Assembly (NCBI GenBank): GCA_905250075.1
Contig: CAJNOP010000097.1
Coordinates: 617,949-681,948 of the forward strand
Length of the DNA stretch: 64,000 nucleotides
Origin: Rotaria sp. Silwood1
Lineage: Eukaryota; Rotifera; Eurotatoria; Philodinida; Philodinidae
Direction: 5' to 3'
Shown here: one piece after another, positions 25,545 through 38,204 of the stretch
Numbering within the stretch: position 1 is the first letter of the stretch
Layout: each line of letters starts with the position of its first letter
Program-made: the position numbers and the translations under genes
Notes under the pieces: model-generated
What the model was told of the DNA's origin: nothing
The model's database searches: none
Seen by the model: only the letters and a program-made list of their open reading frames with translations

Positions 25545-28500
25545 AATATTTTTTTTTTGTTTTCTTTTAATATAATTGATTAATTAAAAGAAAATATTTT
25601 TTATATATAGAATAAATAAATTCTATTCAATAATTTTTTACCAAATAACTAGATATTAAAATAAAATTATAAAATTGATATTCAATTTTCTTCTTTTATC
25701 AAATACTAGTCTTATAATGTTTGCTAGTGGATTAATAAAAAAGACGTCCTTTAAATTTAATAAAGATATGCAATATTAACATAATATTTTATTGTACCTG
25801 TTTTATATCGTCAATAGTTTCTAATGATTGTATTAGATGTTTTAATATTTCTTTATACAAATGATTTAAAATAAAGAAACAGTTTATTGATATGACATTT
25901 AACTATATTTAATATATATATGTATTGTTAATAATGAACAACTATCTATGAAACTGAGATTGAATATCAAATGACAACGACCTTCGTCATGAAAGTTTTC
26001 GTTATAACCTTTATCTTTTTTTTTTTATTTGATGTTTAGCAAATATATTCATTTTATCATAGAATAGAACAATTCAACCCATGATTTGATGTTTTTTTCT
26101 TTTACAAATTCTCATCATTTTTTTTTTATGGCAATTCATCAAAAAATCATAATTTAGTATGTATGATATTTCATAAAATAAAATCAATGAAGTAAAATAT
26201 TTGCATATATAACTTTTAAAATAGCATAAACATTTTCATTGACAAAAAAAAAAGGAATTTTCTTACAAATCGAATGATAAGACCGACTTACTTAATAATT
26301 ATCAAATTTCGTTTCTTTGATATATTCAATTATTTTTTATTATAATTATAAGATAATAAATAATGATAACTTTTTTTTTGTCATCGAATCATAGTTGATT
26401 ATAAGTGTTAAATATAACACAAGAGCATCGTATCTAATATGAATATACTGAAAGAACAAAAAAAAAGAAATTCATACATCATATTAAGAGATAGGCACAA
26501 ACAAAAAGTTCAACGATTGCTTTTCACACTCAAGATAAAAAAAATACATAAAATATTTCATTCGATGGAATTTTATTGGTGATGCATGCATACATTAAAA
26601 AAAGTATTTGCGCTAAAAAACACAATCATTTCTTTATGACTGCATATATATATATACACACGATATAATCTCAGCTTTAGGGTTTTTTTTACGTCCCTGT
26701 ATGTATACCCTTCCCTACTTCATTTTTTTTTTTTTTTTTTTTATGTTCCTAAAAAGAAAAAAAAGACGTCAATTGAGTATTCGTAACAATTTGTTACACA
26801 TATGCATATACACATAAGAAAAAAAATATTTTGTATACATATGAAGATCGATTTCATCATCGTTGTTGAATGATATTCAAACATCTATCTTATACACGTG
26901 TTGATAAGAAGACGAAAAAAGAATGTTTAAGAGACCTAGAAATACAATGACATTTACGATATCATTAAATATATTATGTTAATGTTTTACTGATAAAAGA
27001 ACAAAAAAGAAAAATTGTTTAAATTAAATTCAAATTTTGTAATAGACAATTAATATATATCCGAATAATTTAATTAATATTTATATAGTATTTAATTATT
27101 AATTCTAATTAAGGAAAAAAATTATTTCATTAATCGAAAATGAACAATTTTTTGTGTTAAGTAACTCGAAATACTTGATCAAATCAAAATCATTTTATAC
27201 TTTTTTTTTCTACATCATTCTATGACTTTTGTTCATAAATAATAAAATATATATTTGTATTGTTCACCTATAAACATATGCATACATTTATGAGAATTTT
27301 GAATTAAAAATTTTAATAAGTGAATTGAGGAAGAATAATTTGATTCTATAAATTGTTCAATTCTCTTTCCTTATGTCTACATATATTCTTCTCTTCACAT
27401 ATTTCAATACTTACCAGGAAAATGCAAAAAAGAAAAAGAAAAGTAACAAACATAATGGTACACATGACAACAATATCACTTATGATCATATGAAATATGA
27501 GAACTTATCGTTAAAATGTGGACACGTTTGAATCAAAAATCAGATATATATGGATTTAGATGAGCTGACAAAGATAATATTTTCTATCACAAAGATAAAG
27601 ACGATATTATTTCAAATAAATAAAATTGATAAAACATCATATCGAAACAAATAATTACTAATCAAATGAATTATTTTGTTTATCTTAACAGAGAACTTTA
27701 AGAAATTAGATAAATAATCGACCTTTATTCTTTTGTTGTTCGATACATATGGTAATGAGATATGTTCATTAAGCCTTCAGATGAAATACGATCTTTCGTC
27801 AATAGATTTTACTATTTCAAAAACTGTCGAGACTATGCATAGTTCGACATCATATGATGTATAGATTTTGACAATCAATACTCTGTCTACTACCAACAAA
27901 AAAAAAATTAGATGATTCTATTAATCTTTTGGCTTGTGTGTTAAAAGTACTATGTAAGTTAATTCAATCGAGACTCCGTGTTGAAGATCTTTCGTGATTA
28001 ACATACAAAAAATTGAACAAACAAATTATTTGAAAGGCTATATGCTTGAAATATCTCCTATGCCCATTCTATGCAACATCGAATTTTGGATAGTAAATTT
28101 TGTTTTTTTTTTTGGAATTTTTATTTGACAAGTCATACCATCAGTAAACAGTATTGCAAAAAGAGATGTGCAGAATCGAATGAAGATTAGAACAACAAGA
28201 CAAAGAAAAAAGGTTAATGAAGTCGAGACAAGGACTAAAGGTTATCGGCAAATGTTCTAATGTTTTGAGTGAATTATCCTATAAATAACTAAACTCAAGA
28301 GAGAAGACTAAAAAAGACGACATTTATCGGCTATTAATGAAATAACATGTATTTACGACTTTGTTTAGCATAAGTACGAAAATATTTTGAAATATTTTTC
28401 TCTAGGTCAAGACAAAGACTTGTTAGACGACGAAAAAAACTAGAATCATCAAGACCAAGACTAGATCGATTGTGCCAGAACTATAATCGAAGTCACTAAG

Positions 28501-30412
28501 CGGAAAACTTGTCGAACAAAAGCCGAGATTGCATGATCTGGGTGTAGTATTATAATAAAACGAATTTGCTCGGTTAACTCAATGCAAAATAGAAGTTGCA
28601 TCTCTTCAAATGACTGATTAAAGATAACGTTTAACTTCGACATTTAATCTGACCCCTTACAACAGTATTCTGTAACTTGTATCATTCAGTGCATAATGGC
28701 GTGTAGAAACTCGAGTTTCCTGATTCATGGACTATATTTATTTAAAAGTTAGTATGAGAAATAATGATGCACTTAAAGCAAAGATTTGATTTAAAGTACT
28801 ATAGAACCAGAAGGTTACATTCAGTATAGTTAAGTTATAGTAACAAACGTTCAAAAGAATGTGACAATGTCTATTGAATGGGACTAATTCGTCAATTTTT
28901 GCTCGATGTTTTTCTTTGTTGTTGATGATTTCAATGATGAGAGTTGACGGGATATTGTTGTTGCTAGTTTGTTTAGCAACAATGTTCTCGACTACAGACA
29001 TTTGCTATTCGTGGTTTCAATGATCATAATCACATAGAGACATTGCTGTCGCTCTTACCAGACTAATAATGTGAGTTCTTTTCTTGAATATGGCAATAAC
29101 TCTATTGCACATAAAATAACTTTTTCAATCAGTGTTTATCAACGATCTCTAATCATTAGTTTATTCAACCACAATAAATACTTGACTATGATCAACGTTT
29201 CTCTTATGTAAATCAAGTCATCTATTCGAGTGGCTCTAACTCTCAACTGTACTCAGTTGTCATTGTTGATTTCAATCATGGCAATTTACTTGGCAACCGT
29301 GTTGCCAATCATAGCTCAAATAATTTAAGCGTACTTCTTTGTGGAAAGACAATGTTACAATCGACTTTAGTCGTTTTTTTAAATCTTACGATTTATTGAA
29401 CTGTCCAATGCTGTTCAACCTTTGATTGGGTACGAATGGAATTTTTTCGCTAATGAAGTTGAAAATATGTGTCATTTTTGAAGAATATTTGAATTTTTTC
29501 GGAACCAATATTTTAGTATTATGAATCGCATAGATCAGTAAGTTTGAAATACTAATATGATTCAAATGAATCACTTGTGTGAAAAATTCACTGTCAGTTG
29601 ATATTTCATATTATAGAATGTATAATAGAGACACCAACGAATAGAAAAATTTTAGTCCAGAGTCCATTTGTTTCGATTTAGATTGCATAGAATGCAACAA
29701 TAATATTATGTAATTCTATGTACAATCCATTTTCTACGACGTTTCTTCCTAACAATGATAATTGTCTATCAAGTGTAACATGTATATTTTTTTATCCACC
29801 TTTCGAGTTAAGCCCAACTTTACTTCATAAATAGTTTCCATTTTGAATATGTGCCAATAAAACTATGAGTAAATCTTTAATTAATATCAACTTTTGATAA
29901 CATCCTTCATAGTTAATGATTTTTATACAAATTGCTTACTGATAACGACAACAATGCAATCGAACATGATAAAGGAGAGGTGCTCCCAATCGAACCCATT
30001 CTAAATTATTACAAAGCGCAACATGGTCATTCATATATATATAACAGCAATACATAGCTTACGTCGTCAAAAGTGTTTCTTACCATCATTGCTGCCATTT
30101 TCTCAGTCCATATCATACAAAAAAAACGGAAGTCTACTCCGACAAACTCTGTCGTAGGTATAATTCTTCTCTTCACACTTACGCAGACAGACATATGGTT
30201 TCAAATCTACATCTACACCGACCTTCGCCATCAATAGTCTAGGTTCTTACAAGCAATACATTTCCTTTAGAGTTACAACCAAAGCAAGTTGATTGATTTT
30301 TAATTCGTACAGAGAAATGAACTTTATATGCAATGTCATTTATTCGAATGGGAATATGATAACAAGTAGAAATCAATATTGATCAATGAGCATGTCTCAA
30401 ATATTATTGTTG
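25545..30412. other. Long non-coding AT-rich spacer
   Basis: About 4.9 kb without a supported gene. The short minus-strand frames at 28461-28643, 28738-29001 and 29386-29574 have no family motifs and no consistent exon structure. Possible old gene debris around 28.1-30.2 kb cannot be named. A TA-rich dinucleotide stretch lies near 26645-26660. No inverted repeat comparable with those further right was seen. Confidence 0.5.
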
Positions 30413-30880
30413 TTATTTGTTAAATTGTGTATTTCGATGATTGGCATAAGCAAATGGTGAAACTCGTTCTTCATAATGAAGATGAGGACCTGTCGATCTT
30501 CCAGTGTTTCCACTTTTAGCTATTTGTTGTTCAGCTTTAACACTAGCACCAACGGACACCATCTTTTGACTTAAATGTGCATATAAATGTCGAATTACTT
30601 TACCAGCAGCATCTTTTGATTCAATGATTATGTGAGTTCCATAGGCATCACCCCAGTTTCCAGCTTTTACAATTCCTGCTCTTGTTGCTACAACTTTTGT
30701 ACCAATAGGACATGCATAATCAGCTCCCGTATGATAACCAGTTGCTCAACTGCCTTTTTTACCAAATGGTGTTGTTATTGCTCTACCAGGAACTGGTGAT
30801 ATACCATTTACTTGATTTATAATACAATGAATGAAAATGAATATAAAAAATAGACGACATTAACCATGCATGTTAGGCAT
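30413..30880 (-). pseudogene. M23 (LytM-type) metallopeptidase gene with an in-frame stop
   Basis: M23 enzymes are zinc endopeptidases that cut peptidoglycan cross-bridges; this one is of bacterial type. Two exons: 30865-30880 (five codons plus one base from the ATG) and 30413-30810, joined by a 54-bp GT-AG intron. The reading then runs ISPVPGRAITTPFGKKGS and meets TGA at 30746-30748, where the family usually has Trp (TGG). After it the frame is open to the end and keeps every expected ligand motif: YHTGADYACP (His, Asp), HLYAHLS and GPHLHYEE (HxH). About 136 codons in all. No signal peptide is evident in the first exon. Apart from the single stop it looks intact, so a recent null, a polymorphism or a base-call error are all possible. 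Introns and a bacterial-type domain fit a domesticated horizontal transfer. Confidence 0.75.
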
Positions 30881-33451
30881 TGTTTTTCAATGTTTTGTTT
30901 TGAGAAAAACACAACAATGATCTAGTACTACCATATAAATATATTTATAGTAGATATATACAAGAATACCTGGTCCTGAAAACGAAAAGGCTTATGGACC
31001 GTTTATATATCACACAGTTATCTGATACCTTGACTGAATAGTTTTTTTCTCCTATATGTTAATCATACTTGAAGTGCCACGTTTCAAAAATAAAAAGAAC
31101 GAGCACTTGCACCGAGTAAGAATCGTATAAATATTGTTTCAATACCGTTCTGAATTTCTTATTCACAAAAAAAATACTGTAAGGGTGTGAATGTGGGTGT
31201 ACTCGAAATGAATAGAATTTTTGTGATTATTTGAATATTATATCATAATCTAATAGGTGTAATACTTAATAAAATGAAATATATAGTGTTTATGAGAAAC
31301 TAGAAACTAAAATGAGTTTTTGAATACCTATCACTCCAATTACGACCATCATAAATCGATAAACGTGATAAGTAAAAATATTTTTATTCTAGTCAAAAAT
31401 TTCAAAAAACAAAACATCTGACGAATTCATAATCTTTCATCAACTATCAAAAGCAAAATAGCTTCAAATAATGGCATTTAATACTAGTTCCGAAAAGAAA
31501 AATAATGATTGATTGACGATGAAATGATCCTTCTCAAAACTTTTTAGTATGAAGATCTGCAAGAAGATGATATTTATAAGTTAAGATATTGTTTTTCAAA
31601 ATATCCATTACTATTTGTGAAATCTTCAATTACAAAATACTGATCGAGAAAAAACTTATTTCAGATCAGAGATGGGATCGGTTCGTTTTAGTTCCGAAAA
31701 AAAAAACATGAATCGATACGATTTTTGTTCTAAATTATTATAAAAATTTTATTCAATTAAAATAAACAACCGAACCAATTCTTATTTGCTATTGAGATTT
31801 GATAAAAACGAAAGTACAAAAAACAATCAGCAAGGATGTATTCTAAAAAAGATAAAATTACATCTGAATACGTAGTTTCGAATGGCGTATATTCAAACTA
31901 AGCTATCTCATTTTACACATGTATATAGCTTTTATATAGTGCAAGAAAAAACAATATATTAGATTAACAGTAAAATAAAGTTACAAATTCAACATGAAGT
32001 AAGATGAGGATAAGTGTGAGGTGGTGAGAGACCATGTTGCTATGGACATGGAGGCTATCACTCATTATTCATGATTGTAGACGAATGAAGCTTAAGTTGC
32101 TTGAAAATGAAGTTTTTCAATAGTCAAATAATTCGTTTATGAATCTAACACTTACAGACTGATTTCATTTAAGTTCAGCAACTGATCTCACTAACACTGT
32201 GACCATTTTATTGCGACTAAAGGATAATAAAAAAAAAACATGATTATATGTTGATTGAAAATTGACCTATTCATTTTCTTTGGTATGTTAGGTATAGATC
32301 TTCTCTTCAATCAATATTCAGTATACAATGTCGAAAAAATTAAGCATGGCTGGCTTAACGTACAATTGCTCATTGCTGAAGATAAAATCAACGATCTGAA
32401 TGTTTGTATATCGGGTTCTCTCCTGGATCAATATAAATTTCACTTAGTCCGGTAGTAACTTGATGCATTCTCTAATGCTACAATATAAAAATAGCAAGTA
32501 TGTCATTATTTCACAGGAACTTTTTTTTCTTAAGGTTGTCACAATCATCTTTTTGTTTTCAATATAAACTTAACGTTTTTTCAATTTTATTTTCGTATTG
32601 TCATAATAGTATTATATATTATTTCTTTTGTGTCAACTATTGTAAGAGAACTTTTCGTTCATAGTCATGTATTTGATTAAAATGAAATATTCAAATAAAA
32701 ATGTAAATAAGAGACAGCAATCATTCACTATTCCTAGTTGTTTATACCAATATGTTCGAATTTGTTGACTTTTGCTTATGATTTTCTTATATAATGCTTT
32801 CTAATGAACAAAATATCTCTAGAATCAATCATATAAACAATAGGCATGTGTATCAACATGAGTCGACCATGGATTATCACAGGAATATATTGCTAACGAA
32901 TCTATTCAATTATTTCTTTCATTAAAAATAAGAGATGATGCAATCATGTACTTTAAAATGGTGTCAATAAATTGATAAACGATGGATGCTATATTTTCTT
33001 GATCATTACAAAAGTAATCTGTTTACAAATGTTAATTTCCAATAAATCCAGTCGGTTTTTCTGTTTAATCGAAATTTGCACACAAGCATTCAGAAGTATT
33101 CAACAGCATCTGTCAAATGATCTTTCAATCATAGCACCATATGTCGAAACGATTGTCTCCATATGGAATATAAACAAAACAAAAAAAAAAGAACTTTTGT
33201 TAGTCATAAGTCATAATCAATATAAGTGGTATGAAGATTAATTGTGTTCTGTAGTATGGACGAAGGAAAGATTGTAATATTTTAGTGCTCATCAAAAATT
33301 AAAACGAAAATTTTTCTAATAAATATGATTTTTATTTTATATATTTATGTACAATTATGATATATGAAATAAAAAGTAATTAGACAAAAGAAGAGAAGAT
33401 TTCAATGCTCTTATTAGGTAAAACACTTAGATATGATCAATTGATATGTTT
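30881..33451. other. Non-coding spacer
   Basis: About 2.5 kb between the M23 gene and the first GPI-like gene. A single-sided telomere-like stretch (gggtgtgaatgtgggtgt) lies near 31184-31201. The frames at 32255-32455 and 32972-33241 have no recognisable features. From about 33241 the sequence begins to match the 3' flank of the second GPI-like copy (from about 37351), marking one edge of the tandem duplication. Confidence 0.5.
30942..30949 (-). promoter_or_regulatory. Candidate TATA box of the M23 gene
   Basis: On the minus strand TATAAATA lies about 62 bp upstream of the ATG at 30880, implying a short 5' UTR. The surroundings are AT-rich, so chance is possible. Confidence 0.35.
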
Positions 33452-34096
33452 CTATTTACAAACAATCAAAATTAGAATACTTAGCACCAACAGACATGGC
33501 TGTAGAATAAGAGATTGTCCTTTATTGTACCAGTAATTACCGCCAGTTGCATACCATCCTTGACTTCCAGGTGGATAGTTATTGTATGGTCTATTATAAT
33601 AGTTATTAGGTCTTTGCCAGGCGTTATTATTATTATAGAACAAATATTGTTGTACTGCTTGTTGAGGTGAGGATGGTTGACTTGGATTTATAAGATAGTT
33701 ACTTAGACTAGAATCAGGATCATAACTTATAGGTAAGATACCACCGTGTGGATTGTTCGGAGGTTTTATAAATGAACCATAATTTGGATCGGATCCAACA
33801 CCTAGATATGAACGAAGAAAAAAAAACATGCATGTAAAAATTATTCATTTACAAAAGTCATACGCACCATAATAGTAGGTGCCACCATAGGAACCACTTG
33901 GTTTGCTTGCCCAAGATGCCCGTTCTTGATCGAATAAAATCTGAATGTTTGAAGGATTCAATTGACGACGATAACGATGAAGTCCATGTGCTACAAATAT
34001 CAATATTCATATTTATTGAATTAAATTTTTTTTATATTAACTTATTGTTGTAAAAAATATAGTTATAAGAAAGAGTAAATATAAGTTCGGGATCAT
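33452..34096 (-). CDS. Secreted, probably GPI-anchored Tyr/Asn/Gly-rich protein, copy 1
   Basis: Family unknown. Exons (minus): 34042-34096, 33868-33990, 33452-33801, giving 175 residues. The start at 34096 was chosen because it opens a signal peptide (MIPNLYLLFLITIFFTTI) that exactly fills the 55-nt first exon. A longer upstream ATG at 34214 uses another frame. The mature chain has a dibasic HRYRRQLNP segment, then a Pro/Tyr/Asn/Gly-rich region with NNNNAWQRPNNYYNRPYN and PPGSQGWYATGGNYWYNKGQ, and ends in a hydrophobic tail (LILQPCLLVLSILILIV). Signal peptide, low-complexity ectodomain and C-terminal hydrophobic end suggest a GPI-anchored surface protein. The composition is prion-protein-like, but homology is not claimed. 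Its paralogue lies about 4.1 kb away on the same strand with identical exon structure. Confidence 0.75.
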
Positions 34097-37000
34097 TGTT
34101 GATACTGATGTGTTCATAAACAGCAAAGATCAGATGGCGTCGTTTTGCTTCTCTTGCTCCTTGTAAGAACGTCAATGAAAGTAAAAAAGTGACAACCTCA
34201 GTAGTGTCTCGCATTTTTTTTTCTTTTGGCTCGTGTAATATTTTTTCTTTCTACGTACTGACTCATTTTACTATACATTATTGCCGACAAAAAAATCATA
34301 GAAGAACACTCATTGGTGACGAGACAATGAGGAAAAAAGAACAACTGCATAATTACAAAATCAACGTCTCATTCTGTTTCTCCAGAAAGAGAATAAAGAT
34401 GTGGCTATGAGGATAAGAAGGGCATACATCGCACTTTTAAAAAATTTTAGTATTATTACGATCTAAATCGAATTTTTTTATTCAAACAAGGTCGTAAGAT
34501 GAAAAAAAGAAAGTTCAGCCTTCCTATTTTAAAAGAATATATATGTAATTTTTCAGTTCTCAAAAAATTTCCTTAAACCTCTGCCGGTCTCGCACTTTTT
34601 TTTTCGCTTCACTACGCCCTTGAAAGAGAATAATTAATGGAGTACATACAATTTTTATTGGATATGCTCCCTATAACGGTTTTTAAATAAAAACAAAATA
34701 TTGTACAGAATAGAAAAAAAAGTGCCCGAAATGCAAACTAAAATAGTAACTATAATAATTTTTTTTTGCGCTGACTTACATTTCAAACATTGTCTCTTGT
34801 AAACACTGGGATGTACTAAATAATGAATAAATTTTTGGGTATGGGTGTGGGTGCTTGCTTCTCTTGACGTATACACGCACCTAACTTTCTGAAAAATACT
34901 ATGTTTTACTATTGCATGGGTTGTGTGAGGCAGCTCACGCATGAGAGATTTGAAAAATTCTACAGGAAATACTACTGATGTCAATAATGATAATTCATTG
35001 TCATAAATAAAATACTATGGTTTCTTATGTATGCCCGTTGATTAGCATTATTCTTTATTGTTATTAATTAATTATTCCAACAGAAGATCTATTATTTTGA
35101 GGAGGAAAATCGATCAGGCGATGTAACATCAGTATTCTTCTTACTGTGAAAACATTTTCGGTTCCAAGAATGGCCAATCAAATAAGTTAACTTGATTTTC
35201 TAAGGTTCTTAAACGGTCAAATTTCCTTTTAGATAGTCTTCACTTGATTCTATCATTTTCATGATACTTGACCGGCAAATACCGTCATTTCAATCATCTA
35301 GCAGATTTTTTTTTCTCTATAGTAGTATTCTAATGTTATCGAACTGTAACAGACCGAAGTTTCATAACACTTGCGATAAAAACTAAAATCAATTAAGAAT
35401 CATTGACATGTATTCAGTTACAATGTCTTATGATCAGTTCTGGTAAGATCATATTGAGTTCTTATCAATGAAAGTCGATTGTGATGGTGCCGAAAAAGAA
35501 CAAATAATGTTGCGAAATAAGAGAGATAAATCTTTCGGTTTACCTTTTGAATCGACCCTTTGACTTTCTAATCTAATTCTTATTTTCTGTTTCGTTACAA
35601 AATCAAATGATCAAAAACAGACGTTTTCAGAATCACATGATTAGCGACATCAATCATCGCTGGATTTCTTACCGAGATAGATATTTTCCACATCGAGAAG
35701 AAGTTTCAGTAGAAATGTCTAGTCACTATAATAAACCATCAAAAATTTGCTCACTTGACCTTTCTTGTTTAGTGACTTGAGAAGGCGATTCTACTAGTCG
35801 ATCTTTTGATAGTGTCCAACTTTGCTCTGGTCTCTTACCAGATGAAGATTTCATCGGCATACGAAAGAATACGTCGAGTAGATCCTAATACTTTTTTCAT
35901 GAAAGAGGAAATTTTGTTTTGAAATCCAACGTTCTACAACTGATTCATTACTATTCATACAAGGTGAATCTAAATTCTAAGTTCACTATAAAAGGTGATG
36001 AGTACAAAAAAGACTGACGACCGAAAGTTATGTGCGGTATGAATTATGATGCTTTATGCTTTGGCAAGATTTCGACGTCAGTGGATCGTCTCATAATGCT
36101 AGTTAAGGTTCAATATCATTCCACTCCACTTCCATTTCATTTGAACTGGCTCTTGGAAAGAAGTTTGCATTTTATTATCCTTCAACCATGTTTCGAATGC
36201 ATGAGGGCACAGTTATTTGATTACATCAAATATTGATAGCTTTCAATCACTTTCACAATCGAGAGTAATCACATCAAATTTGCTTTCTCAATAATTATCA
36301 AATATTCTCCCACAAGTTTTTCACTATGACTTCATTCGAGCGATTTTCATCTACTATTACTTCGACTCAATTCAGCGATTCTGGATTTTTGATTTTGTAT
36401 GCAAGTGGAATTGGAAAGTTCTCCGATGACTTTGAAGTTTGTGTGCTGCTGAAGTGTTTTACAATGAACGGACTTCAGATCGTTTGGTCTTTGTATTAAT
36501 GATTGCTTCAGCTAGGTTTTCTAGTCTTATTGGCATATCATATCTACACTGACATCAAGATACAGCGTGGAAATACATTGTAGAAAAAACAGATTTTAAT
36601 CATTTAAACTAGAGATTTCCAATCATGTATCAGAAAACATGGGGATCGATCGATGAGATCAAGCACTAATAGCTTGTGTTTGTTGAAATTTGGTCTTCAG
36701 TTGACATGTGTGACTTTCATCAGCAATTTTCTCACCGAATTTGTATTAATCAAGGCGATTCAGTATTCACTGTATCATCATCAACAGAAGTGTGAGTGTA
36801 ATTTTCACCCTTTTCTGGAGCAAGAATAATATTTTCTCGGTTCATCAATGATAGTTTGAAAATGCTAGACTTCCTGATGGTGCACATAACTGATCTATGT
36901 ATTTCAAAGAAATACACTAGAGACTAGAATGTTTTCTGCAAATCGGCGAAAGACCGACTTCTTTATCTTTTATAGTATTCAAATAATCTTTGTCTTCCTC

Positions 37001-37549
37001 AGGCTCGTGCTGGGACCATTTCTGTTACGAAATACGCTCGTATTTGCAGTTTTTGACTGTCACAAACTTATGTCAAATTAAAATAAGTATGATATTCGGA
37101 ATTAGTATTAAAACTGCATCGAGCAATATAGATTATATCAAAACTTTTTTGTTAAGATGGGATTCCTACTCACCTCAGCTTTTTTAATATAATTAATACT
37201 GATCCCGAATATCCTTTTTGTTCTACTTGAACATAAACTTGTAACAGTCAAAAATCTGCCATTACATGCGTATTTTATAACAAAAATCAGATCAGTAAAA
37301 GTCTCAAGTAAATGACGAATATCTGAATACCATAAGACAATAGTATAAATATTAATTGTGTTCTGTAGTACGAGAGATTATTCTATTAACATTTTTACCC
37401 AAACTACAAAGAAGAATTTCTCTAGTAAATGTGAATTTTATTTTATATATCAATGCAGAATTATGTTATATGAAGTAGATAGTAATTAACAAAAAAAAAG
37501 AGAAGATTTCAATAATCTTATTAAATAACATACTATTACATATTATCAA
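34097..37549. other. Spacer between the tandem GPI-like genes
   Basis: About 3.4 kb. The first ~100 bp upstream of copy 1 (to about 34190) match the same position upstream of copy 2. A short G-rich telomere-like motif (gggtatgggtgtgggtgc) is at about 34837-34854. The inverted repeat at 37021-37285 is listed separately. The remaining frames are short and unsupported. The last ~200 bp belong to the 3' flank duplicated with copy 1. Confidence 0.5.
37021..37285. repeat. Inverted repeat, family C
   Basis: The left arm starting tctgttacgaaatacgctcg is mirrored by the right arm ending cgtattttataacaaaaat. The core 'cagtttttgactgtcacaaa' pairs with 'cttgtaacagtcaaaaatctg', and 'gatattcggaattagtatt' with 'aatactgatcccgaatatcc'. 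About 265 bp, diverged arms, no coding capacity. A similar half-site occurs near 4250-4300, so this is a dispersed family. Confidence 0.65.
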
Positions 37550-38204
37550 TCAATAGTTTTTTATTCGCAAAAACATTAAAACCAGAATGCTTAGCACCAA
37601 CAGACATGGCTGTAGAATAAGAGATTGTCCTTTATTGTACCAGTAGTTACCACCAGTTGCATACCATCCTGGACTTCCAGGTGGATAGTAATTGTATGGT
37701 CTATTAGGATAATTATATTGTTTTCGCCAGGCGTTATTATTATTATTGTACATATACTGCTGTACTGATTGTTGAAGTGACGATGGCGGACTTGGAGTTA
37801 TAAGATAGTTACTTAGAATAGAATCAGGATCATAACTTATCGGTATGATACCAACATCTGGGCGATTCTCAGGTTTTATAAATGAACCATAATTCGGATT
37901 GGATCCAACACCTAGATAGATATGAATGAAGAAAGAAAATGTACATAAAAGTTATTCATTTATAAAAGCGATACGCACCTTTATAGTAAGTGCCCTGATA
38001 GGAACCACTTGGACTCCTTGCCCAAGATGCTTGTTCTTGAACAGATAAAATCTTATTGCTTGAAGGATTCAATTGACGACGATAACGAGGAAGTCCATCT
38101 GCTACAAATATCAATATTCATATTTATTGAATTAAATTTTTATATTTACTTATTGTTATAAAAAATATAGTTACAAGACAGAGTAAATAGAAGTTTGGGA
38201 TCAT
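37550..38204 (-). CDS. Secreted, probably GPI-anchored Tyr/Asn/Gly-rich protein, copy 2
   Basis: Tandem paralogue of the gene at 33452-34096. Exons (minus): 38150-38204, 37979-38101, 37550-37911, giving 179 residues. The first two exons have exactly the same lengths (55 and 123 nt) as copy 1. It has a signal peptide (MIPNFYLLCLVTIFFITI), PRYRRQLNPSS, and the most conserved block PPGSPGWYATGGNYWYNKGQ followed by the hydrophobic tail. The C-terminus diverges: copy 2 ends in a basic MFLRIKNY rather than IVCK. The central region has changed more (NPNYGSFIKPENRPDVG; NNNNNAWRKQYNYPNRPYN). Retained frame and conserved ends suggest both copies are functional. Confidence 0.75.

Noticed and set aside
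26645-26750. TA-rich and poly-T tracts as a possible regulatory site or origin
   Set aside because: Such runs occur all over this AT-rich DNA and nothing distinguishes this one.
28461-29574. Three minus-strand frames as exons of one gene
   Set aside because: No compatible splice phases or recognisable protein pattern; treated as background.
34032-34214. Longer start for GPI-like copy 1 at 34214
   Set aside because: It uses another frame and lacks a signal peptide. The start at 34096 gives a perfect signal peptide and is conserved with the same exon length in copy 2.
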